A stretch of DNA of 64,000 bases from KK5 sp034043675 (GTDB lineage: Bacteria > Pseudomonadota > Gammaproteobacteria > Burkholderiales > Burkholderiaceae_C): contig NZ_JAXCLA010000005.1 in NCBI RefSeq assembly GCF_034043675.1, positions 186,001 through 250,000 of the forward strand, written 5' to 3'. Shown piece by piece: positions 56,332 to 64,000 of this stretch. The notes under the pieces are model-generated. The model was not told where the DNA came from and ran no database searches. It saw only the letters and a program-made list of their open reading frames with translations. How positions within the stretch are numbered: the stretch's first letter is position 1; each line of letters opens with the position of its first letter. Made by a program: the position numbers and the translations under genes.

Positions 56332-57792
56332 ATGAGTTTTGATTCCCTCGGCCTCGCGGCCCCGCTGCTGAAGGCCATCGCCGACGCAGGCTACACCACC
56401 CCCACCCCCATCCAGGCCCAAGCGATTCCCGCCGTCCTCAACGGTGGCGACCTCATGGCCGGCGCGCAGACCGGCACCGGCAAGACTGCCGGCTTCACGC
56501 TGCCGATGCTGCACCGCCTCTCCACCGGCGCCCCGCTGCTGAACAAGCGCGGCAAGCCCGCGATCCGCGCGCTGGTGCTGACGCCCACCCGCGAACTCGC
56601 CGCCCAGGTCGAGGAAAGCGTGCAGACCTACGGCAAATACCTGCCGCTGAAGAGCATGGTCATGTTCGGCGGTGTCGGCATGCAGCCGCAGATCAACCGC
56701 CTGCGTGACGGCGTCGACATCCTCGTCGCCACGCCGGGCCGCCTGCTGGACCACGCCCAGCAAGGCACGCTGGACCTGTCCCAGGTGCAGATCCTGGTGC
56801 TGGACGAAGCCGACCGCATGCTCGACATGGGCTTCATCCACGACATCAAGAAGGTGCTCGCGATCCTGCCGCAGAAGAAGCAGAGCCTGCTGTTCTCGGC
56901 CACCTTCAGCGACGACATCAAGGCCCTGGCCGACCGCCTGCTGAACCAGCCGGCACTGATCGAAGTGGCGCGCCGCAACCAGACCAACGACGCGATCGCG
57001 CAGAAGGTCCACCCGGTGGGCCGCGACCGCAAGAAGGAACTGCTGGCCCACCTGATCAAGCAGGGCAACTGGCACCAGGTGCTGGTCTTCACCCGCATGA
57101 AGCACGGCGCCAACCGCCTGACCGACTACCTGAACGACCAGGGCATCAGCGCCATGGCGATCCACGGCAACAAGAGCCAGGGCGCCCGCACGAAGGCGCT
57201 GGCCGAGTTCAAGAGCGGCGAACTGCAGGTGCTGGTGGCGACCGACATCGCCGCCCGCGGCATCGACATCGACCAGCTCCCGCACGTCGTCAACTTCGAG
57301 CTGCCCAACGTGCCCGAAGACTACGTCCACCGCATCGGCCGCACCGGCCGCGCCGGCGCCCAGGGCGAGGCAATTTCGCTGGTCTGCGTGGACGAGAACG
57401 GCTTCCTGCGCGAGATCGAGAAGCTGATCAAGCGCGAGATCCCGAAGGAAGCCGTGCCCGGCTTCGAACCGCCGGCCGGCGAGAAGCCCGAGCCGATCGT
57501 GCTGGGCCGTATGGTGCTGAACGGCAACGGCAGCCGCACGACCAACCGCGGTGGTCGCCCGGGTGGCGGTGGTGGTGGCGGTCGTCCCGGCAACCACGCG
57601 CCGCGTGGCAATGGCGGCGGCGGCGGCAACCACTCTCACGCCCCGCGTGAAGGCGGCCAGGCCCGTCACGGGCAGCCGTCGGGCCAGCGACCGAATGGCG
57701 GCGGCGGCAACGGCGGCCAGCGCTCGAACGGCAATGGCGGTGGCAATCGCAATGGCGGGCAACAGCCCCGGCTGACGACGCCGAAGCGCTGA
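56332..57792 (+). CDS. rhlE: DEAD-box RNA helicase RhlE
   Basis: ATP-dependent RNA helicase acting in ribosome assembly, RNA decay and cold adaptation. It has 486 residues. The Q motif is YTTPTPIQAQAIP, Walker A AQTGTGKT (45-52), DEAD 158-161 (VLDEADRMLDMGF), SAT in LLFSATFS, and HRIGRTGRAG closes the second RecA domain. The last 80 residues are a Gly/Asn/Arg-rich RNA-binding tail. MSFDSLGLAA at 56332 is the start; the longer frame to 56230 lies in the leader. It has its own promoter and an attenuator-like hairpin. Confidence 0.95.
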   Translation: MSFDSLGLAAPLLKAIADAGYTTPTPIQAQAIPAVLNGGDLMAGAQTGTGKTAGFTLPMLHRLSTGAPLLNKRGKPAIRALVLTPTRELAAQVEESVQTYGKYLPLKSMVMFGGVGMQPQINRLRDGVDILVATPGRLLDHAQQGTLDLSQVQILVLDEADRMLDMGFIHDIKKVLAILPQKKQSLLFSATFSDDIKALADRLLNQPALIEVARRNQTNDAIAQKVHPVGRDRKKELLAHLIKQGNWHQVLVFTRMKHGANRLTDYLNDQGISAMAIHGNKSQGARTKALAEFKSGELQVLVATDIAARGIDIDQLPHVVNFELPNVPEDYVHRIGRTGRAGAQGEAISLVCVDENGFLREIEKLIKREIPKEAVPGFEPPAGEKPEPIVLGRMVLNGNGSRTTNRGGRPGGGGGGGRPGNHAPRGNGGGGGNHSHAPREGGQARHGQPSGQRPNGGGGNGGQRSNGNGGGNRNGGQQPRLTTPKR

Positions 57793-57882
57793 AGCCTGAG
57801 GCGGGGAAGCTGAGGCAGCCCCTGCCTCGCGAATGACAGTTGTTATATCGTCGGTCCATCACCTTCCCTACTCAGGTGTCCG

Positions 57883-58545
57883 ATGAAACAACCCGTATGG
57901 ATCGCCGGTGCAAGCGGCCTTGTCGGCCGTGAGTTGCTGACCGTGCTGCTGGAGCGCGGGGTCGATGTCCATGCGCTGTTGCGGCGCGCAGTGCCGGATC
58001 TGGCCAAGGATGACCATCTGCACCAGCACGAGGTCGACTTCGCCCGCTTGCAGCTCGACGCCCTGCCGGCGCCGCAGGCGGTCTACATCGCGCTCGGAAC
58101 GACGATCGCGGTAGCCGGCTCGCAGGCCGCATTCCGCGCGGTCGATCATGATGCGGTCCTCGCCGTCGCCCGGGCCGCCAAGACAGCCGGCGCGCGGCGC
58201 TGCGCGGTCGTGTCGGCGCTGGGGGCCGATGCGAAGTCCTCCGTGTTCTACAGCCGCGTCAAGGGCGAGACCGAGCAGGCGCTCGGTGGCATCGGCTTCG
58301 AGCAACTCGTCATCGCGCGGCCTTCGCTGCTGGTCGGCGAGCGTGCAGCGCTGGGGCAGCCGACGCGGGCCGGCGAGGTCTGGGGCGAACGCCTGACGCG
58401 GCCGATCCGCGCTCTGATCCCGGCGCGCTGGCGACCGATCCCGGCCGAGCGCGTGGCGCGAGCGATGGTCGCCGCGCTGGACGAGGCCGCAGGCCCGAAG
58501 CTCCGGGTGCTCGAATCCGACACGCTGCAAAGAATGGGGCGATGA
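57883..58545 (+). CDS. NAD(P)-binding oxidoreductase (atypical SDR, HTATIP2-like)
   Basis: A 220-residue Rossmann protein. The nucleotide motif is IAGASGLVGRELLTVL near the N-terminus; the active-site region has FYSRVKGE, with a Tyr-x-x-x-Lys spacing. It resembles small single-domain SDRs such as TIP30/YbjT. Function unknown. Its stop overlaps the mnmC start by ATGA, so it is translated with it. Confidence 0.8.
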   Translation: MKQPVWIAGASGLVGRELLTVLLERGVDVHALLRRAVPDLAKDDHLHQHEVDFARLQLDALPAPQAVYIALGTTIAVAGSQAAFRAVDHDAVLAVARAAKTAGARRCAVVSALGADAKSSVFYSRVKGETEQALGGIGFEQLVIARPSLLVGERAALGQPTRAGEVWGERLTRPIRALIPARWRPIPAERVARAMVAALDEAAGPKLRVLESDTLQRMGR

Positions 58546-60446
58546 AGACCGCGCCACTCGTTCACGCCCGCATCGACTTCAGCGACCCCGCCGCGCCCGG
58601 CGCTCCGGACTTCGGCGACGTCTATCACAGCCGCGCCGGCGCCCTGGGCCAGGCACGGCATGTCTTCCTCGGTGGCAACGGCCTGCCCGGCCGCTGGGCG
58701 GGGCGCGAGCGCTTCGTCATGCTGGAGACCGGTTTCGGCCTGGGGAACAACTTCCTCGCCGCCTGGGATGCCTGGCGCCAGGATCCGGCGCGCTGCCGAC
58801 ACCTCCTCTACATCGGCATCGAGAAGCACCCGGCGCGCCGCGATGACCTGCAACGCGCACACGCCGCTTCGCCGCTGCCCGATCTCGCTGCGCAGCTGGT
58901 GGCCGCCTGGCCGCCGCTGACGCCCGACCTCCACGCGCTGGACTTCGAGAATGGCGGCATCCGCCTGCTGCTGGCACAGGGCGACGTCCATCGCTGGATG
59001 CGCGAGCTGGTCGCCGACGACGTGGACGCCTTCTGCCTCGACGGCTTCTCGCCCGCGCAGAACCCGGACATGTGGGACGGCCACCTACTGAAGGCGCTGG
59101 GCCGCCGCGCTGCGCCGGATGCCACGGCCGCCACCTGGAGCGTCGCCCCGCAGGTGCGTGCGGGCCTGGCTGCCGCCGGCTTCGAGGTCGAGCGCCAGCG
59201 CGGCTTCGCCAACAAGGGCGGCATGTGCGTGGCCCAGTACCGGCCGCGCCACATCGCGCAGCGGCCGGCGGCCCGCGCGCCGCTGGCGCCCGGCGCGCGT
59301 GAAGCATTGATCATCGGCGCCGGCCTGGCCGGCGCCGCCTGCGCCTGGGCGCTGGCGCGCGAAGGCATCGCCAGCACCGTCATCGACACAAGACCTGGCC
59401 CCGCGCAAGGCGCCTCCGGCAATCCCGCCGGCCTGTTCCACGGCACGCTGAACCCGGACGACGGCCTGCACGCCCGCTTCAATCGCGCAGCCGCGCTGGC
59501 CACCGAACGGGCGCTGCGCGAATTACCGCCGATGCCTGGCCTGCAACGCGGCCTGCTGCGCCTCGAGCAGGAACGCGACGCGGCGGCGATGCAGGCGCTG
59601 ATCGATCGCCTGGGCCTGCCGCCGGACTACGTGCAGGCGCTGGACCGGGACGCAGCCCGCGCGGCCAGCGGCCTGCCCGGCCTGCCCTCGCCCGCTTGGT
59701 TCTACCCCGGCGGCGGCGCGCTGACGCCCTCGGCCTACGCCCGCGCAATGCTGGACGCGGCCAACACTCGCTGGCGCCAGGCACGCGTCGGCGCGTTGCG
59801 CCGCGCGGGCGACGGCTGGCAAGTGCTGGCGGACGATGGCTCCACGATCGGCGAGGCGCCGCTGGTGGTAATCGCCGCGGGACACGAGGGCCAGGCCCTG
59901 CTGGACGGCCTGCCGCCGCTGCTGTGCCAGCGCGGCCAGCTGACTCACCTCGCGCGATCGGCCGTCCCGCCGCGCATCCCCGTCGCCGGCCTCGGCTATG
60001 CGATCCCCGACGGGACAGGCGGTCTCTGGTGCGGCGCGGCCAGCCACGACGGTGACATGCAGCCCGCGCTACGCAGCGAGGACCAGGCGGCCAATCTCGC
60101 GCAGTGGTCGCGCCTGTCGGGCGAGCCGCAGGCATCGGAGACACCGCTGGCAGGCCGCGTCGCCTGGCGCCTGGCGGCGCCGGATCGGCTGCCGCTGGTC
60201 GGAGGCCTGCCGGACGGCACGGCCGGCACCGCCGCCCGCATGGATCAACCGCGCTTCATCCCGCGGCTGCCGGGCCTGGCCGTCTGCACCGCCTTCGGCT
60301 CGCGCGGCATCACCTGGGCGGCGCTGTGCGGCCAGGTGCTGGCGGCACAGGTGACCGGCGCGCCTCTACCGCTGGAAGCCAGCTTGGTCGATGCGATCGA
60401 TCCCGCGCGTTTTCTGGTCCGCCAGCAGCGGCGCACGGCGGAGTGA
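58542..60446 (+). CDS. mnmC: tRNA 5-methylaminomethyl-2-thiouridine biosynthesis bifunctional protein MnmC
   Basis: Makes the final two changes at the wobble U34 of certain tRNAs: FAD-dependent removal of carboxymethyl, then SAM-dependent methylation. It has 634 residues. The N-terminal methyltransferase (about 1-240) has LETGFGLGNN (residues 61-70) for SAM and DGFSPAQNPDMW. The C-terminal FAD domain begins LIIGAGLAGAAC (256-267). Both halves are complete. It overlaps the preceding SDR gene. Confidence 0.95.
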   Translation: MKTAPLVHARIDFSDPAAPGAPDFGDVYHSRAGALGQARHVFLGGNGLPGRWAGRERFVMLETGFGLGNNFLAAWDAWRQDPARCRHLLYIGIEKHPARRDDLQRAHAASPLPDLAAQLVAAWPPLTPDLHALDFENGGIRLLLAQGDVHRWMRELVADDVDAFCLDGFSPAQNPDMWDGHLLKALGRRAAPDATAATWSVAPQVRAGLAAAGFEVERQRGFANKGGMCVAQYRPRHIAQRPAARAPLAPGAREALIIGAGLAGAACAWALAREGIASTVIDTRPGPAQGASGNPAGLFHGTLNPDDGLHARFNRAAALATERALRELPPMPGLQRGLLRLEQERDAAAMQALIDRLGLPPDYVQALDRDAARAASGLPGLPSPAWFYPGGGALTPSAYARAMLDAANTRWRQARVGALRRAGDGWQVLADDGSTIGEAPLVVIAAGHEGQALLDGLPPLLCQRGQLTHLARSAVPPRIPVAGLGYAIPDGTGGLWCGAASHDGDMQPALRSEDQAANLAQWSRLSGEPQASETPLAGRVAWRLAAPDRLPLVGGLPDGTAGTAARMDQPRFIPRLPGLAVCTAFGSRGITWAALCGQVLAAQVTGAPLPLEASLVDAIDPARFLVRQQRRTAE

Positions 60447-60509
60447 AACAAAACGTCTTGGTACCAACTGCTGCATCTCGCGGCGCAGGCGCGGACAACA
60501 ATCGCTTGC

Positions 60510-60809
60510 ATGACCAGCAGCACCAGTCCCAGTACCGATTCCCTGGCCGCCGAGGCCGACCAGCGCCTGATCGACAAGCAAATGGCCGGTGTCGTCGAGG
60601 CCATCATGATCCAGAGCTACAGCCTGGCGAACAAAGGCTTCATCCCATCGGACGCGCAGATCGCCGCCTACATCGCAAGCCTCGATGAAGAGACGCTGCT
60701 GCAGAAGATCCGTCGCCATCCGGGCGCGGCCTCGACTCGCGCGCTGAGCGCCGACGACACGGCCCTGCTGCGCTGGGCGCGCCTGGTGGGCCAGCGCGGC
60801 GCTCGCTGA
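60510..60809 (+). CDS. Hypothetical protein, 99 aa
   Basis: I do not recognise this family. It is an acidic, helical, cytosolic-looking protein: a Ser/Thr-rich start (MTSSTSPSTDSLAAEADQRL), then helices such as EAIMIQSYSLANKGFIPSDAQ and SLDEETLLQKIRR. There is no signal peptide, membrane segment or cysteine motif. Coding is supported by codon position bias and by AACAAT seven bases before ATG with no Shine-Dalgarno, the leaderless layout seen at rarA, cysM and ftsK. It lies 63 bp after mnmC. Confidence 0.55.
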   Translation: MTSSTSPSTDSLAAEADQRLIDKQMAGVVEAIMIQSYSLANKGFIPSDAQIAAYIASLDEETLLQKIRRHPGAASTRALSADDTALLRWARLVGQRGAR

Positions 60810-60825
60810 AGCTTCTCGACTTGGT

Positions 60826-61746
60826 TCAGCCCGCCGCGGCCTGATCGATCAGCCACTGCTCGAAGGCCTGTACCGCCGGCCGCAGCCGCGAGGCCGGGTC
60901 CACGATCAGCTGATAGGCGCGCGCCGAGGCCACGTTGGCATCGAAGGGCGTCACCAGTTGGCCGGCCGCCAGCAGCGCATCGACCAGCGGACGACGGCCC
61001 AGCGCCACGCCTTGCCCGGCCAGGGCCGCAGCGATCGCCTCCGAATAGCTGGTGAAGCTGAGCCGCGCCGCGGGGCGCAGGTCGGCCAGACCCCAGGCCG
61101 TCAGCCAGGGCTCCCACTCGACCGGCATGCCGCCGGCATCGCCATCCATCGCCAGGTGCAACAGCGTGTGATGGGCCAGGTCGGCAGGCTCGCGCAGCGC
61201 CAGCGCAGTCTCGCTGACCAGGCGCGGGCTGCACACCGGTTGCATCGCCTCGTCGAACAGCTTGCGCGCGCCCGGCACGGCGCCGAGCTTGCCGTAGCGC
61301 ACGGCCAGGTCGAAGCCCTGGGCGGCGAGGTTGCGGTTGTCCAGCGTCGCATCCATGCGCACGTCGATTCCGGGATTCGCGCGCGTGAACGCCGTCAGCC
61401 GCGGGATCAGCCACAGCGCGGCGAAGCCCGGCGTCGTCGTCAGCGACAGCACCTCGCGTTCGTGCGGCGCGCGGATGTCGCGCATCGCACCGCGCAGGCT
61501 GCCGAGCGCCACCGTGCAGGCGGCGAGCAGCCGCTGTCCGTCGAGCGTCAGCGTTAGCGCTCGGTGCCGGCGGGTGAACAGCGACACGCCCAGTTCGTCC
61601 TCCAGCGCACGCATCTGCCGGCTCATCGCCGACTGGGTGACGAAGCGCTCCTCGGCGGCCTTAGTGAAGCTCAGGTGCCGCGCCGCCGCCTCGAAGGCAA
61701 CGATCAGCTCGAGCGGCGGGAGTCGGTCTAAGGGCTTGTTTGGCAT
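60826..61746 (-). CDS. LysR-family regulator (GcvA-like)
   Basis: A 306-residue regulator beginning MPNKPLDRLPPLELIVAFEAA. The helix-turn-helix LSFTKAAEERFVTQSAMSRQ and TRRHRALTLTLDGQRLL resemble the GcvA branch. The effector domain is complete. It is divergent from a DUF2917 gene (120 bp between), an arrangement common in betaproteobacteria, so DUF2917-GNAT is the likely target. The start at 61746 is chosen from the family alignment; longer frames overlap the opposite gene. Confidence 0.9.
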   Translation of the reverse strand: MPNKPLDRLPPLELIVAFEAAARHLSFTKAAEERFVTQSAMSRQMRALEDELGVSLFTRRHRALTLTLDGQRLLAACTVALGSLRGAMRDIRAPHEREVLSLTTTPGFAALWLIPRLTAFTRANPGIDVRMDATLDNRNLAAQGFDLAVRYGKLGAVPGARKLFDEAMQPVCSPRLVSETALALREPADLAHHTLLHLAMDGDAGGMPVEWEPWLTAWGLADLRPAARLSFTSYSEAIAAALAGQGVALGRRPLVDALLAAGQLVTPFDANVASARAYQLIVDPASRLRPAVQAFEQWLIDQAAAG

Positions 61747-61866
61747 GCGCGCAGGGAATGTGTTGGGTTCCGAACCATCGTTTGTCGGCCAAGTATGACG
61801 GCCGCAATATTCGCTCCACGCCAGACCCGGCGCAAGCATGCGCACGATGCATGCGAGGAGCCCACC

Positions 61867-62115
61867 ATGTTGATCGACACCTCTCACGCCACGCTGCACC
61901 TCGAACGGGGCCAGACCTCGCGCCTCACCAGCGCCTGCCACAGCCGGCTGGCCAGCGCCGCGGGCACGCTGTGGGTCACGATCGACCATGACCCGCGGGA
62001 CTTCGTGCTCGAGCCCGGCGAGAGCATTGAGCTCGGCTGCCACGACGCGCTGATGATCTCGGCGCTGGGCGGCCCGGCCACGCTGGATCTGCGCCCGGCG
62101 GCGGAGGCGCACTGA
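61867..62115 (+). CDS. DUF2917 family protein
   Basis: An 82-residue small beta-rich (cupin-like) protein. RLTSACHSRLASAAGTLWVT, followed by the spaced DHDPRDFVLEPGESIEL, matches DUF2917. Function unknown. GAGGAG lies eight bases before ATG. Its stop and the start of the GNAT gene share one base (TGATG), so they are coupled. Confidence 0.82.
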   Translation: MLIDTSHATLHLERGQTSRLTSACHSRLASAAGTLWVTIDHDPRDFVLEPGESIELGCHDALMISALGGPATLDLRPAAEAH

Positions 62116-62669
62116 TGGACGCCTTGCTCCAGCCACAAACCGGCGTCGAATTGCAGCCGGAGCGCCTCGCCCTGCCTGGCGGCCGCTCGGTGCTGCTGCG
62201 GCCGATCACGCCGGCCGATGCGGAGGCCGAGCAGGCCTTCGTCGGCACGCTGTCGCTGGACTCGCGCCACAAGCGCTTCCACGTCGGCCTGCGTCAGCTG
62301 TCACCGGACCTGCTGCGCCAGTTCACCGACGTGGACCAGCACGACCACGTCGCCCTGGTCGCGCAGGCCGAGGACGAGAACGGCCGCATCGTGGCCGACG
62401 CCCGCTACGTGCGCAGCGCCGAGCATCCGGACGAGGCCGAGTTCGCCATCGCCGTGGCCGACGACTGGCAGAGCCTGGGCCTGGGCCGCACGCTGATGGC
62501 ACGCCTGGCCGCCCACGCGCGGCGCGCCGGTCTGGCCGCGCTCTATGGCGACGTGCTGGTGCAGAACCGGCGGATGCTGGTGCTGATGCGCGGCCTGGGC
62601 GCGACGCCGCGGCCGCACCGCCAGGGCGCACACATTGCCCGCGTCGTCTTCGACCTGCGCGCGGACTGA
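62115..62669 (+). CDS. GNAT family N-acetyltransferase
   Basis: A 184-residue acetyltransferase. VLLRPITPADAEAEQAFV opens the fold, and the acetyl-CoA loop is DDWQSLGLGRTLMARLAAHA (the Q-x-x-G-L-G form of the motif). The acceptor is unknown. It may acetylate a protein or a small molecule. It is translationally coupled to DUF2917. Confidence 0.85.
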   Translation: MDALLQPQTGVELQPERLALPGGRSVLLRPITPADAEAEQAFVGTLSLDSRHKRFHVGLRQLSPDLLRQFTDVDQHDHVALVAQAEDENGRIVADARYVRSAEHPDEAEFAIAVADDWQSLGLGRTLMARLAAHARRAGLAALYGDVLVQNRRMLVLMRGLGATPRPHRQGAHIARVVFDLRAD

Positions 62670-62785
62670 CGACGGCCTCGCCGACTCCGTGCGATTTGCA
62701 CGTTAGCTCCCGATGGCGCCGCAGCCGCCGCCCCGGGATCCCATGAAAATTTCAGCCTCGGAGACAACGAAGCGACAACGAGAAC

Positions 62786-64000
62786 ATGAGCTCAACGACC
62801 CGCGGCCGCTCGATCGGCCAACGCCTGACGCTGGTGCTGGCCCTGGTGCTGGCGATCGCCTTTGTCGGTTCAGGCCTCGGCTACTTCGCGCTGCAGCGCG
62901 TGGCCGCCGAGACGGCCGAGATGTTCCAGGGCGAGCTGATCGCCGAGCGCACTGCCGGCGACTGGTACCGCAACATCACCAACGGCGTCACCCGCACCAG
63001 CGCGATCGCCGTCAGCGCCGACCCGAGTCTGGTGGACTTCTTCAAGGCCGAGGCGGCCGAGTCGTCCCGGCAATCGACAGAACTGCAGAAGCAGCTCGAG
63101 ACCAAGATGACCACGCCGGAGGAACGCGCGCTCTTCGACTCGCTGTCCGGCGCACGCAAGGCCTACCTGAGCACCCGCGACTCCGTCAGCGAAGCCAAAC
63201 GCATCGGTGACGCGTACAAGGCCAAGACCCTGTTCGAGAAGGACTTCCAGCCGGCCGCCGCAGCCTTCCAGGCCGGCATCAAGAAGATCACCGAACTGCA
63301 GCGCCGCCAACTCGACGAGGCCACGCAGCACATCGACGAGGTGAACCGCAATGCGCGCATGGCGCTAGTGGCCTTCGGCGTCTGCGCGCTGCTCGTCGGT
63401 GGCGTGCTGCTGGTGTGGGTCACGCGCTCGATCACCCGGCCGCTCGGCGAGGCCGCGCAGGTGGCCGAGGCCATTGCGAACTTCGACCTCAGCCGCCCGA
63501 TCCAGGCCGGTGCCAACGACGAGACCGGCCGTCTGCTGAACTCGCTGCGCCAGATGCAGGCCTCGCTGCTGCAGCTGATCGGCTCGGTACGCGGCTCCAG
63601 CGACAGCATCAACACGGCCAGCGCCGAGATCGCCACCGGCAACTCGGACCTCTCCGCCCGCACCGAACAGACCGCCTCCAACCTGCAGCAGGCCGCGGCT
63701 TCGATGATGCAGCTCACGGGCACCGTGCAGCAGACCGCCGAATCCGCCCAGACCGCCAACCAGCTCGCCAGCTCGGCCACCGAGGTGGCGCAGCGCGGCG
63801 GCGAGGTCGTTGCGCAGGTGGTCAGCACGATGGAGGACATCAGCGCCAGCTCGCGCAAGATCGGCGACATCATCGGCACGATCGACGGCATCGCCTTCCA
63901 GACCAACATCCTGGCCTTGAATGCCGCAGTGGAAGCGGCGCGCGCCGGCGAGCAGGGCCGCGGCTTCGCGGTGGTCGCATCGGAAGTGCGTTCGCTGGCC
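62786..64000 (+). CDS. Methyl-accepting chemotaxis protein, 3'-truncated
   Basis: The first 405 residues of a chemoreceptor, open to the window edge. TM1 is at about 12-34, then a periplasmic four-helix domain to about residue 187, TM2 at about 188-212 (MALVAFGVCALLVGGVLLVW), HAMP (SITRPLGEAAQVAEAIANFD), and the cytosolic coiled coil with methylation region SDLSARTEQTASNLQQAA. The visible end is the signalling tip, INILALNAAVEAARAGEQGRG type (NILALNAAVEAARAGEQGRG), which contacts CheA and CheW. The ligand is unknown. The remaining C-terminal part lies beyond the window. Confidence 0.93.
   Translation, partial: MSSTTRGRSIGQRLTLVLALVLAIAFVGSGLGYFALQRVAAETAEMFQGELIAERTAGDWYRNITNGVTRTSAIAVSADPSLVDFFKAEAAESSRQSTELQKQLETKMTTPEERALFDSLSGARKAYLSTRDSVSEAKRIGDAYKAKTLFEKDFQPAAAAFQAGIKKITELQRRQLDEATQHIDEVNRNARMALVAFGVCALLVGGVLLVWVTRSITRPLGEAAQVAEAIANFDLSRPIQAGANDETGRLLNSLRQMQASLLQLIGSVRGSSDSINTASAEIATGNSDLSARTEQTASNLQQAAASMMQLTGTVQQTAESAQTANQLASSATEVAQRGGEVVAQVVSTMEDISASSRKIGDIIGTIDGIAFQTNILALNAAVEAARAGEQGRGFAVVASEVRSLA

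Overview
This window is a contiguous piece of a GC-rich (roughly two-thirds G+C) betaproteobacterial chromosome, most likely order Burkholderiales and near the Rubrivivax/Roseateles/Leptothrix group. The placement rests on gene content: a small Trp-rich membrane protein, DUF3717-DUF1289, DUF2917 next to a LysR regulator, DUF3016, L28/L33 as a pair, and the trxB - regulator - ftsK - lolA - rarA neighbourhood. It is an inference from protein families, not a database match. I see no phage, insertion sequence, CRISPR array or rRNA, and there is one tRNA. Coding density is very high and no gene-free stretch exceeds 300 bases. Both ends cut genes: ilvD lacks its start and a chemoreceptor lacks its end.

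Layout. 1-10.9 kb: ilvD (partial), small Trp-rich protein, cytochrome c551-like protein, acs, sbcB, mrcA (PBP1A), two tandem outer-membrane barrel paralogues and a FabH-like synthase. 11-14.3 kb: GMP reductase, then a two-component cassette with a Spy/CpxP-like protein. 14.4-25.3 kb: class V aminotransferase, valS, a degenerate 2-hydroxyacid dehydrogenase, galU, tusA, a NUDIX hydrolase, cysM, tRNA-Leu(CAA), rhomboid protease and a MarR/MFS efflux operon with a clear palindromic operator. 25.3-30 kb: SDR epimerase, then ferredoxin-reductase, 2-oxoglutarate dioxygenase and leucine dehydrogenase genes in one direction, and a dienelactone hydrolase. 30-38.6 kb: rarA, ybaL, lolA, ftsK, a Crp/Fnr regulator, divergent trxB, then rpmB-rpmG with a structured leader. 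38.7-48.9 kb: DUF3016, desaturase, rsmB, xanthine permease with divergent LysR, DUF1653, DUF1345, purN/trpS (29 bp apart), DUF3717-DUF1289 and a MATE transporter. 48.9-55.1 kb: a second Spy-RR-HK operon, ettA, and an orphan response regulator with an EF-hand protein. 55.3-64 kb: glycosyltransferase-like protein, rhlE, NAD-binding protein, mnmC, a small orphan, LysR/DUF2917/GNAT and the truncated chemoreceptor.

Most genes are ordinary housekeeping. The most notable signals are regulatory. (i) Several genes have an ACAAT -10 element exactly 6-7 nt before ATG and no Shine-Dalgarno, suggesting leaderless mRNAs. (ii) guaC and rhlE have an intrinsic-terminator-like hairpin at the predicted 5' end of the transcript. 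(iii) The rpmB leader has interleaved, pseudoknot-type complementarity. (iv) The orphan response regulator has its Shine-Dalgarno inside a 10-bp hairpin that has an alternative fold. At protein level, a hydroxyacid dehydrogenase homologue has lost its catalytic Arg and His and two NAD-binding glycines, and one Spy-RR-HK cassette looks re-tooled for the cytosol, with His-rich tails and almost no periplasmic sensor. All functions are inferred by reading the sequence; no database search was run.
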